Positions 10,282 through 18,839 of a stretch of DNA of 64,000 nt are shown here, piece by piece. A program made the translations under genes and the position numbers. The notes below the pieces were generated by a model. That model saw nothing but the letters and a program-made list of their open reading frames with translations. It did not search any database and was not told the origin of the DNA. Within the stretch, counting starts at the first letter, position 1. Each line of letters opens with the position of its first letter. Source of the stretch: Paenibacillus sp. JDR-2 (GTDB lineage Bacteria > Bacillota > Bacilli > Paenibacillales > Paenibacillaceae); the NCBI RefSeq assembly GCF_000023585.1, contig NC_012914.1, forward strand, positions 15,001-79,000, given 5' to 3'.

Positions 10282-11577
10282 ATGAATCAGCAGCTGACCG
10301 AAGAGAAAGTTTTTAAGGATCCGGTGCACAAATATATTTACGTGCAGGATCAGACGGTGTGGGATTTGATCAATACGAAGGAGTTTCAGAGGCTTAGACG
10401 AATTCGCCAGCTCGGAACCTCTTATTTGACGTTTCATGGCGCAGAACACAGCCGTTTCTCCCACTCCCTTGGGGTTTATGAAATAACGAGGAAAATCATC
10501 TCTCAATTCGAGCGCAACGAATACCCGGGCTGGCCAATGGAGGAAAGACTGCTGGCTCTCTGCGCCGCACTCCTTCACGATGTTGGCCACGGGCCTTTTT
10601 CTCATTCGCTCGAGCAGGTATTCGATACTCATCATGAGCAGTGGACCTGCGCGATTCTGCTGGAGGATACGGAAGTTAACCGCGTGCTGCGCCGCGTCTC
10701 GGAGGATTTTCCGGAGAAGGTAGCCTCGGTAATCAGCAAGACGTACCCGAACCCGATCGTTGTAAGCCTGATCTCCAGCCAGATGGATGCGGACCGAATG
10801 GACTATCTGCTGCGTGATGCTTATTTTACAGGGGTCAACTACGGCAACTTCGACCTGGAACGGATTTTGCGCGTCCTGCGCCCTGTTCAGGGCAAAATTG
10901 TCGTAAAAGATAGCGGGATGCACGCCATTGAGCATTATTTGATGTCCCGTTACCAGATGTATTGGCAAATATATTTCCATCCGGTTACCCGGAGCTCGGA
11001 AATTATTTTGAGACAGATTACGCGCCGTGCCAAGGAGCTGTACGACAGCGGCTACGCCTTCTCATGGATGCCGGGGCCAATTAACAGGCTGCTCGACGGC
11101 AACATTACGGTGCCGGACTATTTGAAGCTGGATGAGGCTTACATGCAGACAATCTTCTCTTTATGGACCGAGGAGAAGGATGCTTTGCTCGCCGAGTTGT
11201 GCGACCGGTTCCTCAATCGCCAGCTCTACAAATACATTACGCTTGATGATCCGGGGGATTCTTTATTGGAAGAGGCGGCTCTGGAGTTCATCGCGATCGG
11301 TCTCAACCCGGACTACCATATGGAAATCGATTTCCCGTTTGACCAGCCTTACGACATTTATCGCCCGGACGCGAAAAAAGGCGGGAAAGAGGATAAAGCG
11401 CCGATTCTGCTGCTAAGCGATGATAACAGCTTAAGCGAAATATCGGTGAAATCCGACATTGTCCGTTCTATCAGCGGTCTGCACCAAGGTCAGTATCATG
11501 TCTATTATCCGATTGAGCCACTCCTTGCCGCTGCTGACCGGTTAAGCCCGGCAGTCCGGAAGTTGTTTAAAATTTAA
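10282..11577 (+). CDS. HD-domain phosphohydrolase (YwfO-like dNTP triphosphohydrolase family)
   Basis: A 431-residue HD-superfamily protein. Metal-binding signatures are intact: a histidine in EHSRFSHSLGV near residue 55, the HD pair in LLHDVGHGPFSHSLEQV near residue 100, and a later aspartate in SSQMDADRMDYLLRD. The family is related to dNTP triphosphohydrolases, as is B. subtilis YwfO; the substrate here cannot be read from sequence. ATG 10282 is chosen over an in-frame TTG at 10270 that lies too close to the AAGGAG site. B. subtilis has metS between abrB and yabD; this gene occupies that place. Confidence 0.88.
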   Translation: MNQQLTEEKVFKDPVHKYIYVQDQTVWDLINTKEFQRLRRIRQLGTSYLTFHGAEHSRFSHSLGVYEITRKIISQFERNEYPGWPMEERLLALCAALLHDVGHGPFSHSLEQVFDTHHEQWTCAILLEDTEVNRVLRRVSEDFPEKVASVISKTYPNPIVVSLISSQMDADRMDYLLRDAYFTGVNYGNFDLERILRVLRPVQGKIVVKDSGMHAIEHYLMSRYQMYWQIYFHPVTRSSEIILRQITRRAKELYDSGYAFSWMPGPINRLLDGNITVPDYLKLDEAYMQTIFSLWTEEKDALLAELCDRFLNRQLYKYITLDDPGDSLLEEAALEFIAIGLNPDYHMEIDFPFDQPYDIYRPDAKKGGKEDKAPILLLSDDNSLSEISVKSDIVRSISGLHQGQYHVYYPIEPLLAAADRLSPAVRKLFKI

Positions 11578-11607
11578 CTTTTTATATAGAAGGAGCTTGC
11601 AGCTAAG

Positions 11608-12381
11608 ATGATATCTTTATTCGACACACATACCCACCTGGACTCTCCGCAATTCGACAATGACCGTGCCGAAGTTATCGAAAGGGCGCGTGCTGCCGGT
11701 GTCGATTTAATGATCAATATCGGCTTCAATCGCGAGACAATCCCAACGACGATGGAGCTCGCGGAAAAATACGATTTTATTTATGCAGCGGTTGGCTGGC
11801 ATCCGGTTGACAGCGTTTTTATGGAGCCGGGTGACCTGGAATGGATCGAGCAGCTTTGCTCACATCCGAAGGTTGTAGCCATTGGTGAAATCGGTCTTGA
11901 TTACCACTGGGACAATTCCCCAAAGGATGTGCAGCACCGGGTATTCCGGGAGCAGATCCGCCTTGCCCGGAAGCTGGGTAAGCCGATTGTCATTCATAAT
12001 CGGGATGCGCATGAGGACATTGTCCGTATTTTGAGAGAAGAAAAAGCATCTGAAGTTGGAGGAGTTATGCACTGCTACTCGGGCAGCTGGGAAACGGCCA
12101 AAATGTGCCTCGATATGAACTTTTATATTTCGTTCGGCGGACCGGTCACTTTCAAAAATGCAAGGGTACCGAAAGAGGTGCTTGCGAAGGTTCCGCTTGA
12201 CCGTCTTCTCATCGAAACGGACTCCCCGTATCTGTCTCCTCATCCATTTAGAGGAAAGAGAAATGAGAGCGCTTATGTGTCTTTGGTTGCAGAGGCAGCA
12301 GCGGAAATAACAGGAAAATCCAAGGAGGAAATTGCAGTTATTACAAGCGCAAACGGTAAAAAATGTTTTGGTATTGTTTAA
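11608..12381 (+). CDS. TatD family metal-dependent deoxyribonuclease (YabD)
   Basis: A 257-residue TIM-barrel metallohydrolase. The metal ligands are visible: H8 and H10 in DTHTHLD, the glutamate in AIGEIGLDYHW near residue 95, histidines in IVIHNRDAHED and in MHCYSGSW, and the aspartate in ETDSPYLSPHPFRG near residue 207. TatD proteins act as 3'-5' exonucleases on DNA and possibly RNA. The length is typical and position before yabE matches B. subtilis yabD. ATG 11608 follows AAGGAGCTTG. Confidence 0.94.
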   Translation: MISLFDTHTHLDSPQFDNDRAEVIERARAAGVDLMINIGFNRETIPTTMELAEKYDFIYAAVGWHPVDSVFMEPGDLEWIEQLCSHPKVVAIGEIGLDYHWDNSPKDVQHRVFREQIRLARKLGKPIVIHNRDAHEDIVRILREEKASEVGGVMHCYSGSWETAKMCLDMNFYISFGGPVTFKNARVPKEVLAKVPLDRLLIETDSPYLSPHPFRGKRNESAYVSLVAEAAAEITGKSKEEIAVITSANGKKCFGIV

Positions 12382-12503
12382 AAATGGTCTAAAACCGCTG
12401 AAATAAAGACTATAGCGGCGATAAAACTCTTTTTACTTGTTGGAATCGACCATATTTGCCTCCAGAATCCTAAAATTTCGTTAAAATCGTCTTTTAACGC
12501 ATC

Positions 12504-12533
12504 TTTACAATTCCGTGGTCAGGAATGTATGAT
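12504..12533 (+). promoter_or_regulatory. Candidate sigma-A promoter for the riboswitch-yabE transcript
   Basis: TTTACA at 12504-12509, an 18-bp spacer and TATGAT at 12528-12533, about 40 bp before the riboswitch. It fits the expected place for the leader transcript start. Confidence 0.5.
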
Positions 12534-12571
12534 TTTTCTCAGAGCTTTAACTTTTGTATTGGATTTCCAGT

Positions 12572-12771
12572 TTGCGCTTAATCTCCGAAAGCCGGAGAGC
12601 GGGGGAACCAACGCCAGCCGATGCATGCTTAAGACGTCATGAAGTATCGTGCTGCGTATGAATTCTTCAGGGGTGAATTTTGCGGCGATTGCCATGAGCA
12701 TTCGTTCCGCGGATAGGGCAGCTCTCTCGCCCGAACCCGTCAGCTAACCTCGTAAGCGAATATAGAGAGCG
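12572..12771 (+). ncRNA. ydaO-type cyclic-di-AMP riboswitch
   Basis: Conserved ydaO/yuaA blocks are present in order: CGCTTAATCTCCGAAA with the following hairpin, GGGGGAACCAACGCC, GGGGTGAATTTTGCGG, then CTCTCTCGCCCGAACCCGTC and CAGCTAACCTCGTAAGCG. The final GTAAGCG pairs with the opening CGCTTA. These aptamers bind c-di-AMP and normally switch the downstream gene off, often cell-wall hydrolase or osmolyte genes. A hairpin terminator follows at 12815 and then yabE, whose product is a wall-active 3D-domain protein. That fits the usual regulon. Confidence 0.93.
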
Positions 12772-12814
12772 ATCAACCTCGTGTATTCACCTTTTCCTGA
12801 ATGTTTGATTACCC

Positions 12815-12856
12815 AGGAAGCCACGATCAGATCCTCTGTCGAAGGCTTCTTTTTAT
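12815..12856 (+). terminator. Terminator in the riboswitch expression platform
   Basis: GAAGCC (12817-12822) pairs with GGCTTC (12844-12849), followed by a T-rich run, between the c-di-AMP aptamer and yabE. It is the probable off-state terminator. Confidence 0.75.
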
Positions 12857-13018
12857 TTTCGATTTTGATTATTCGGAAATAGTCTTTACAGGGTAAATCT
12901 TGGAGGTGGGAGGCCGTAACACTGGAGCGTGCTTGTCACGCCAATATACTTAATAGTCGCGTCAATAGTATCATGCGTAACAGATTGGCGGCGGGGCTAT
13001 GAAGGAGGACCGATAGAA

Positions 13019-14152
13019 GTGGGCATGATCCAGGCTAAGGGGACCCATGGGAAGCGATCATCCAGCATGACTTTCGCAATGCGATGGAAGCATGAAAATT
13101 TGCGTTTAATTGTTCTGAGTGCAATTATCTCAATCGCTATGACTTTCATGTTTTTGGTGTTGTTGTACGGATCGGCTGATAAGAGCGTATCCGTAGTAGT
13201 GAATGGACAAGAAACTGTTGTAAAGACAAAACAATGGGTCCTGCAACGCCTACTGGATGAACAAGCTATAACGGTTGGACCCTATGACGAGGTATCTCAT
13301 CCTCTGAATGCGTCCATCAAAGACGGAGACCGCATCGAAATCAAATACGCGGTTCCGGTTACCGTAAAAGCAGATGGCAAAACATCGACGGTGTACACGA
13401 CAGAGAAAACAGTACAGGCGGCGATCGGGAAATTAAATATTCCTGTTCGCGATCAAGATAAGGTTACCCCGTCTCTCGATTCTCAGATTTCGAAGGCATT
13501 GACGGTTACCGTTACCCGAATCGATACCAAGGTAGCAGAGAACGAACGGACTTTGCCGTTCTCGATCGTGAAGAAACAAGATCCAACCCTTGAGAAAGGG
13601 AAGGAGAAGCTGGTGCAATCCGGAAAAAACGGTCTCGTTATCGAGCGCGTGGAGAAAAAGTACGAAAATGGTGTTCTTGTCTCCTCCAAGCTGGTCGACA
13701 AGGTCGTTCAGAAGCATACGGTCAGTCAGGTCGTAGCGATCGGCTCCAAGAAGGACGTACATACGCTCTCGGCTACGAGCACGGCCTCGTATACAAAGAG
13801 CGGCGTAACGTTTAAGCCGAAGAAGGTTCTCAAGAATGTAACTTTAACCGCCTATTCGGCAGGTATAGAATCTACGGGCAAGGATGAAAGTCATCCAGGA
13901 TACGGCATTACGGCTTCCGGCGCAAAAGTGAAGGAAGGCCGTACGATCGCGGTGGATCCGGATGTTATTCCAATCGGCTGGTGGGTGTACATTGAAGGTA
14001 TCGGCTTCCGCAGAGCGGAGGATACAGGCAGTGCGATCAATGGCAACAAGATCGACGTTTACTTTGACAGCACAAGCTATGCCAATAAGTTCGGCCGGAA
14101 AAAAGGGTATACCGTATACGTGCTTGGGCCAACCAAGCCAACCGCAAGCTAA
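13019..14152 (+). CDS. yabE: YabE-like cell-wall protein with G5 and 3D domains
   Basis: About 377 residues. After a basic N-terminus comes one membrane segment (LIVLSAIISIAMTFMFLVLL), so the rest is outside the cell. Two or three DUF348 repeats follow, then a G5 domain (the ERVEKKYENGVLVSSKLVDK region) and a C-terminal 3D domain with its three aspartates (TAYSAG, AVDPDVIPIG and KIDVYF segments). 3D domains occur in peptidoglycan lytic transglycosylases. GTG 13019 follows AAGGAGG; an in-frame GTG at 12929 would add 30 residues and is less well placed. The c-di-AMP riboswitch upstream probably controls it. Confidence 0.88.
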   Translation: MGMIQAKGTHGKRSSSMTFAMRWKHENLRLIVLSAIISIAMTFMFLVLLYGSADKSVSVVVNGQETVVKTKQWVLQRLLDEQAITVGPYDEVSHPLNASIKDGDRIEIKYAVPVTVKADGKTSTVYTTEKTVQAAIGKLNIPVRDQDKVTPSLDSQISKALTVTVTRIDTKVAENERTLPFSIVKKQDPTLEKGKEKLVQSGKNGLVIERVEKKYENGVLVSSKLVDKVVQKHTVSQVVAIGSKKDVHTLSATSTASYTKSGVTFKPKKVLKNVTLTAYSAGIESTGKDESHPGYGITASGAKVKEGRTIAVDPDVIPIGWWVYIEGIGFRRAEDTGSAINGNKIDVYFDSTSYANKFGRKKGYTVYVLGPTKPTAS

Positions 14153-14194
14153 TGGTTTTCTGCTATCGTATTTCATTGTTAAATATGCCATTAT

Positions 14195-14221
14195 AAGAAG
14201 AGGCGCTGCCTCTTCTTTTTG
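14195..14221 (+). terminator. Terminator after yabE
   Basis: AAGAAGAGGC (14195-14204) pairs with GCCTCTTCTT (14208-14217) around a three-base loop, followed by T residues. Confidence 0.88.
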
Positions 14222-14307
14222 TGTGCATGGAGATGCTAAGCAGGCTGCATAATTATTGACGGTGAAAGAAGAGCGAAAGTTGCTGCTGTAGAAAGGAATG
14301 TTCGCTT

Positions 14308-15754
<1,447 letters not shown>

Positions 15755-15755
<1 letters not shown>

Positions 15756-15785
15756 CTCGGCCTGCTAAGGCGGCCGAGCCTTGTT
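15755..15785 (+). terminator. First terminator after ksgA
   Basis: GCTCGGCC (15755-15762) pairs with GGCCGAGC (15772-15779), overlapping the ksgA stop region, followed by a weak T run. Confidence 0.65.
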
Positions 15786-15789
15786 TGAG

Positions 15790-15820
15790 CCGGCGGCGAG
15801 CGGTTAGCGCCGCCGGTTTT
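15790..15820 (+). terminator. Second terminator after ksgA
   Basis: CCGGCGGCG (15790-15798) pairs with CGCCGCCGG (15808-15816), followed by TTTTG. Confidence 0.7.
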
Positions 15821-15827
15821 GTTGTGG

Positions 15828-15913
15828 CTCCGCCCGCCGCCGGAGTGGCGGGCGGGGAGGGCTATGGCACGGCTGCGAAGCGCCGTGCGGGTCCTCGGGC
15901 GCTTATAGCGCCC
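15828..15913. other. Run of three very GC-rich hairpins
   Basis: Three hairpins sit back to back in non-coding DNA: about 11 bp at 15828-15857 (CCGCCCGCC pairing with GGCGGGCGG), 7 bp at 15867-15888 (GCACGGC with GCCGTGC), and 6 bp at 15897-15913 (GGGCGC with GCGCCC). None has a T tract, so they are not ordinary terminators. They lead into the 62-bp repeat array. Confidence 0.6.
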
Positions 15914-15974
15914 CTTGCAGCCCTAAACAACCCACTCATCGCCTCAGACCACCCCAATGCACTCCGTTGACTAC

Positions 15975-16284
15975 CTGATACTCTTGTAACACGGAAAAAC
16001 CGACTTACACGGCTCCACTCGCGCTGTCTCCATCCGCCATCACCTCTATAACACGCAATTTTCCTCTTAAAGTCCACCAAGAACACGAAGTGAACCATCT
16101 GATGCTCTTGTAACATGGAAAAACCGACTTATGTGGCTTTACTCGCATCTCATTCACCTACGACTACCTCTGTAACATGGAAAATTCCTCTTGCAGCCCG
16201 CAAAGAACACTCTACACCTTATTTGATGCTCTTCTAACACGGAAAAACCGACTTACATTAGCAGCACCTTCGCTCCACCCACCA
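15975..16284. repeat. 62-bp tandem repeat, five units in A-B-A-B-A order
   Basis: Five units start at 15975, 16037, 16099, 16161 and 16223, exactly 62 bp apart. Each contains TGTAACAYGG or a close variant at the same offset (15985, 16047, 16109, 16171, 16233). Units 1, 3 and 5 continue with GGAAAAACCGACTTA; units 2 and 4 with an AATTTTCCTCTT or AAAATTCCTCTT version. The array is therefore also a 124-bp higher-order repeat. The period is not a multiple of three and stops interrupt every frame, so it is non-coding. A degraded sixth unit may continue to about 16320. The function is unknown. Confidence 0.88.
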
Positions 16285-16397
16285 TCGAATAACTCAATTT
16301 ATATTTCACTATCTAACATTGATTGAAATAATGACGTTGATGATTACCCGGGCAATACATAAGAGACGGAATAAGGGTATGTAGCTTGAGCAGCGAA

Positions 16398-16823
16398 TAA
16401 CGCAAATCGTTACTTTTAGGGGAACAATCTGTGTTCCTCAGGACGTTCATATGAAGTGAAGCAACCGACCAGTGGGCTAATTCGGTGGGCGAAGTTCGTA
16501 CAAAGAGCCGCAAAGGCGGCACAGAGTGCTGTAGAGCCAGATAATCGTCCTTTAAGTGTGGAACTTGCCTAACGGCCACAGACGCGGCGGCTGGGGTCAT
16601 TCACGCATTTGAGATACCTGCAGGCTACCATCGCAGGCGCGTGGAGCAGCGGTGTGTGTCACAAGGGATTTGTGGCATCACACGTGCGTTATACAACAGT
16701 GGGCAGGCAACGCTGCCCGCCCACCATTACGCCGCGCCAGGCGCAGCAGCGCGGCAGCCACGGCCTCCCACAAGGAATGTGGAGAGGCAATTGGGAGGCA
16801 CAGGCTACCCGCAAAGAGGGTAA
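16398..16823 (+). other. Dense hairpin region, candidate large structured RNA (5' part)
   Basis: This stretch has no believable coding frame but many consecutive perfect stems: 16398-16412, 16419-16439, 16464-16486, 16507-16520 (GCCGC/GCGGC), 16521-16532 (ACAG/CTGT), 16557-16580, a nested pair at 16602-16643 (CACGC/GCGTG around CCTGC/GCAGG), 16654-16683, 16699-16724, 16731-16755 (GCCGCGC/GCGCGGC), 16756-16806 (GCCTCCCA/TGGGAGGC plus AGCC/GGCT), and 16806-16822. The packing resembles a large structured RNA. It runs straight into a copy of the 110-nt element. I cannot assign it to a known family. The strand is inferred from that element and no firm promoter is visible. Confidence 0.45.
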
Positions 16824-16932
16824 GGGGTAACTCCCATAAGGAGCGGAACGTCCGCCGTTGTCTGTACATTGCCACCCATGTGGCATAAGTTCAAGCAATG
16901 TACAGGCAACAGTGGCCGTTGGGAGTTACCCC
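16824..16932 (+). repeat. 110-nt structured element, copy 3 (in the ksgA-yabG gap)
   Basis: The outer helix is a perfect 13 bp (16824-16836 with 16920-16932). Inside are a conserved AAGGAGCGGAACG strand (about 16838-16850), a 4-bp helix CCGC/GTGG (16852-16855 with 16912-16915), and an inner helix of 15 pairs with one G-T pair (16857-16871 with 16896-16910). An apical CCAC/GTGG hairpin with a CCAT loop (16872-16883) and a conserved TTCAA (16891-16895) complete it. The two copies near 34.6 and 34.9 kb share the loop strands and architecture but have different, still complementary, helix sequences. It most probably acts as folded RNA or folded single-stranded DNA. Confidence 0.72.
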
Positions 16933-16997
16933 GTCCCTCAATGCGGCAGCCGGAGTCCATGTGTCCTTGCCCAAGCCCATCCGCACAATTTTCTCCG

Positions 16998-17026
16998 CAC
17001 ATTCCGCCCCCTCCACCCATACGATA
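16998..17026 (+). promoter_or_regulatory. Candidate sigma-K promoter of yabG
   Basis: CACA at 16998-17001, a 16-bp spacer and CATACGATA at 17018-17026 match the sigma-K pattern (AC core, CATAnnnTA). B. subtilis yabG is sigma-K dependent. The start would fall very close to the ribosome-binding site at 17033-17039, which lowers confidence. Confidence 0.4.
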
Positions 17027-17046
17027 GACGAAGAGGTGATTTACCC

Positions 17047-17940
17047 ATGAAACAAGGGGACCTGGTCGTCCGCAATTCCTATGGCGGTGACGTGCTGTTC
17101 CGAGTTGAAGAGATGCGATCCGATCAAGCATTATTAAAAGGCACGGATTACCGATTGCTTGCGGATGCGCCAATTCCCGACTTGTCGGTTGTTCGTGACC
17201 CGGAATCGACAAGCGCGCGGCAACAAGTGAAGATTAAAGTAAACGACTCTCTTAAACGGATGCGACAAGAAAAAGCGCATCTTACGGTGTTATCGAGCCC
17301 CGACCGGGCTGCTTTGCAACAGCAAAGCCAGTCTTATTTTGAATTGCCGGGCAAGGTGCTTCATCTGGACGGGGACGGCAACTACTTACGGAAAAGCATG
17401 CAGTTGTACCAAACGATGAAGGTTCCCGCACATGGCGTGCATGCTCATGAATCGCAAATGGCACAGCTGCTGTATCGTTTGCTGCCGCAGGTTAAGCCGG
17501 ATATCGTTGTGATCACCGGTCATGACGGGGTCCTCAAGAATCGCGAGGGTGAAGATTTGTATAGTCTAAGCAGCTACAAGAATTCGCAGCATTTCGTAAA
17601 TGCCGTACGCGTAGCGCGCCAATACGAGAAAAACATGGATGGGCTTGTCGTGGTGGCCGGAGCATGCCAATCGCATTTCGAAGCGCTGCTGCAATCGGGC
17701 TCTAACTTTGCGAGCTCCCCAGGAAGAATATTGATCCACGCGCTGGATCCTGTTTATATTGCAATTAAAGCAAGCTATACCTCTGTCAGGGAGTCGATCA
17801 ACCTCTCGGACGTGATTCACGGGACCATCAGCGGGATTGACGGGGTAGGCGGAATTGAGACGATGGGACGGCACCGGATGGGGCTGCCGAAGCCCAAAAA
17901 AGTGACTCATTCCACGGCAAGTATGAAGATAACGTCTTAA
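17047..17940 (+). CDS. yabG: Sporulation-specific protease YabG
   Basis: A 297-residue protein of the YabG family, the cysteine protease that trims coat proteins late in sporulation of the mother cell. Family features include the VHAHESQMAQ and VVITGHDG segments near residues 138-165 and the VVAGACQSHFEALLQSGSNFASSP region near residue 205, with the conserved cysteine. ATG 17047 follows GAGGTGA and gives the B. subtilis length; an open frame extends upstream to 16858 through the structured element but is not coding. It is monocistronic, as in B. subtilis. Confidence 0.93.
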   Translation: MKQGDLVVRNSYGGDVLFRVEEMRSDQALLKGTDYRLLADAPIPDLSVVRDPESTSARQQVKIKVNDSLKRMRQEKAHLTVLSSPDRAALQQQSQSYFELPGKVLHLDGDGNYLRKSMQLYQTMKVPAHGVHAHESQMAQLLYRLLPQVKPDIVVITGHDGVLKNREGEDLYSLSSYKNSQHFVNAVRVARQYEKNMDGLVVVAGACQSHFEALLQSGSNFASSPGRILIHALDPVYIAIKASYTSVRESINLSDVIHGTISGIDGVGGIETMGRHRMGLPKPKKVTHSTASMKITS

Positions 17941-17997
17941 TATGTACAATATTTTTGCGAATATGCATCAAATTCGAAAAAATGGGCGAAAAAACCG

Positions 17998-18027
17998 TTG
18001 ACAAGAAAATAAAAACGCTGATATAAT
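17998..18027 (+). promoter_or_regulatory. veg promoter P1 (sigma-A)
   Basis: Consensus TTGACA (17998-18003), an 18-bp spacer and consensus TATAAT (18022-18027), within an AT-rich tract. Confidence 0.85.
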
Positions 18028-18039
18028 ATTTTGCTTCAT

Positions 18040-18068
18040 TTGACAAACCCCCTCTTTCTGGTTATAAT
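18040..18068 (+). promoter_or_regulatory. veg promoter P2 (sigma-A)
   Basis: Consensus TTGACA (18040-18045), an exact 17-bp spacer and consensus TATAAT (18063-18068), 27 bp before the veg start. Two consensus promoters in tandem fit the very strong vegetative expression known for veg. Confidence 0.92.
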
Positions 18069-18095
18069 GGACAAGGAAAGAGGTGGTAGTGGACA

Positions 18096-18371
18096 ATGGC
18101 AAAAAACGCGCTATTGGAAATTAAACGCAATTTGGAAGCTCACGTAGGCTCCAAAATCCGTCTTCGAGCTAACGGTGGCCGGCGAAAGACCATCGAACGC
18201 ACCGGCACGTTAGAAGAAATCTACCCTTCTGTTTTCATTGTCAAACTGGACCAGGAGTCTCACGCGTTTAAGCGCGTTTCCTACAGTTATGCGGATATAC
18301 TGACAGAGTCGGTTGAAGTGACCGTGTGCAATGATGAAGGTCAAGTCCGAATCACCCATATTCAACAATAG
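18096..18371 (+). CDS. veg: Veg protein, biofilm-related regulator
   Basis: A 91-residue protein of the Veg family (DUF1021), highly expressed in growing cells. In B. subtilis it is reported to promote biofilm formation by antagonising SinR; no enzymatic motif is present. It is rich in beta-strand, with the conserved [19 protein letters not shown] segment and [12 protein letters not shown] 18096 follows AAGAGGTGGT. It is transcribed alone from two strong promoters and ends at a good terminator. Confidence 0.95.
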   Translation: MAKNALLEIKRNLEAHVGSKIRLRANGGRRKTIERTGTLEEIYPSVFIVKLDQESHAFKRVSYSYADILTESVEVTVCNDEGQVRITHIQQ

Positions 18372-18389
18372 ATGCATGCAGCATGCTTT

Positions 18390-18421
18390 AAACGCGGATC
18401 AAACGGATTCGCGTTTTTTTT
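18390..18421 (+). terminator. Terminator after veg
   Basis: AAACGCG (18390-18396) pairs with CGCGTTT (18410-18416), followed by further T residues. Confidence 0.88.
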
Positions 18422-18452
18422 CATATTCGGTTTTACATAATGTCAGGAGGCT

Positions 18453-18483
18453 GTATAAGCGACCGTCTGCATAGCGCATAATA
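18453..18483 (+). promoter_or_regulatory. Candidate sigma-G promoter of sspF
   Basis: GTATAA (18453-18458), an 18-bp spacer and CATAATA (18477-18483) resemble the forespore sigma-G pattern (GNATR, CATNNTA). sspF is a forespore gene in B. subtilis. Confidence 0.45.
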
Positions 18484-18527
18484 AACCGCAATCACATACC
18501 TTTCTAAGGACAGGAGGTGCACGGAAT

Positions 18528-18713
18528 ATGGGCCGCAGAAGAAGTGTCATGTCCGAGCAGCTGAAATACGAACTGGCGAAGGATCTGGGTTTCATCAACA
18601 AGGTGGAACAAGAAGGCTGGGGCGGTATTAGCACAAAGGATGCCGGAAACATGGTGAAGCGCGCGATTCAGCTTGCAGAGCAAGCCGCAGCCAGAAACCA
18701 CGGACAGCAATAA
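18528..18713 (+). CDS. sspF: Small acid-soluble spore protein SspF, alpha/beta type
   Basis: A 61-residue DNA-binding spore protein. It has the alpha/beta SASP motifs: [10 protein letters not shown] near residue 20 and [17 protein letters not shown] near residue 35, including the Gly-Gly region cut by the germination protease family. SspF coats forespore DNA and contributes to resistance. ATG 18528 follows an excellent CAGGAGGTG site. It lies between veg and ispE as in B. subtilis. Confidence 0.95.
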   Translation: MGRRRSVMSEQLKYELAKDLGFINKVEQEGWGGISTKDAGNMVKRAIQLAEQAAARNHGQQ

Positions 18714-18733
18714 ACAGGAAATTCAGCCGTTGG

Positions 18734-18786
18734 AAAAGCTAAGAGAGCGGGGCGTTTAAGGCCGGCGTTGACCTCTTAGCTTTTCT
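18734..18786 (+). terminator. Terminator after sspF
   Basis: AAAAGCTAAGAG (18734-18745) pairs perfectly with CTCTTAGCTTTT (18773-18784) around a 27-base loop, itself partly foldable. It could act on both strands. Confidence 0.75.
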
Positions 18787-18839
18787 TGTGCCCGTTTGTT
18801 ATAATGTTGCTTAGCTAACAACGAACGGGAGAGCTTGCC

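Noticed and set aside
15960-16330. CRISPR array
   Set aside because: The 62-bp units are contiguous tandem repeats with diverged sequence; there are no unique spacers of equal length and no cas genes.
16313-16600. A 95-codon minus-strand frame in the hairpin region
   Set aside because: No ribosome-binding site, no recognisable domain, and the DNA is better explained by base-paired structure.
16398-16932. RNase P RNA, tmRNA, 6S RNA or group II intron
   Set aside because: None of the universally conserved motifs of these RNAs could be found; a covariance search would be needed to exclude rarer families.
16858-17046. An upstream extension of yabG
   Set aside because: The added residues fall in the hairpin region, have no ribosome-binding site and make the protein longer than the family; ATG 17047 has a good site.
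16805-17212. A 135-codon minus-strand frame across the structured element and the yabG start
   Set aside because: It has low-complexity composition, overlaps yabG and the perfect inverted repeats, and resembles no family.
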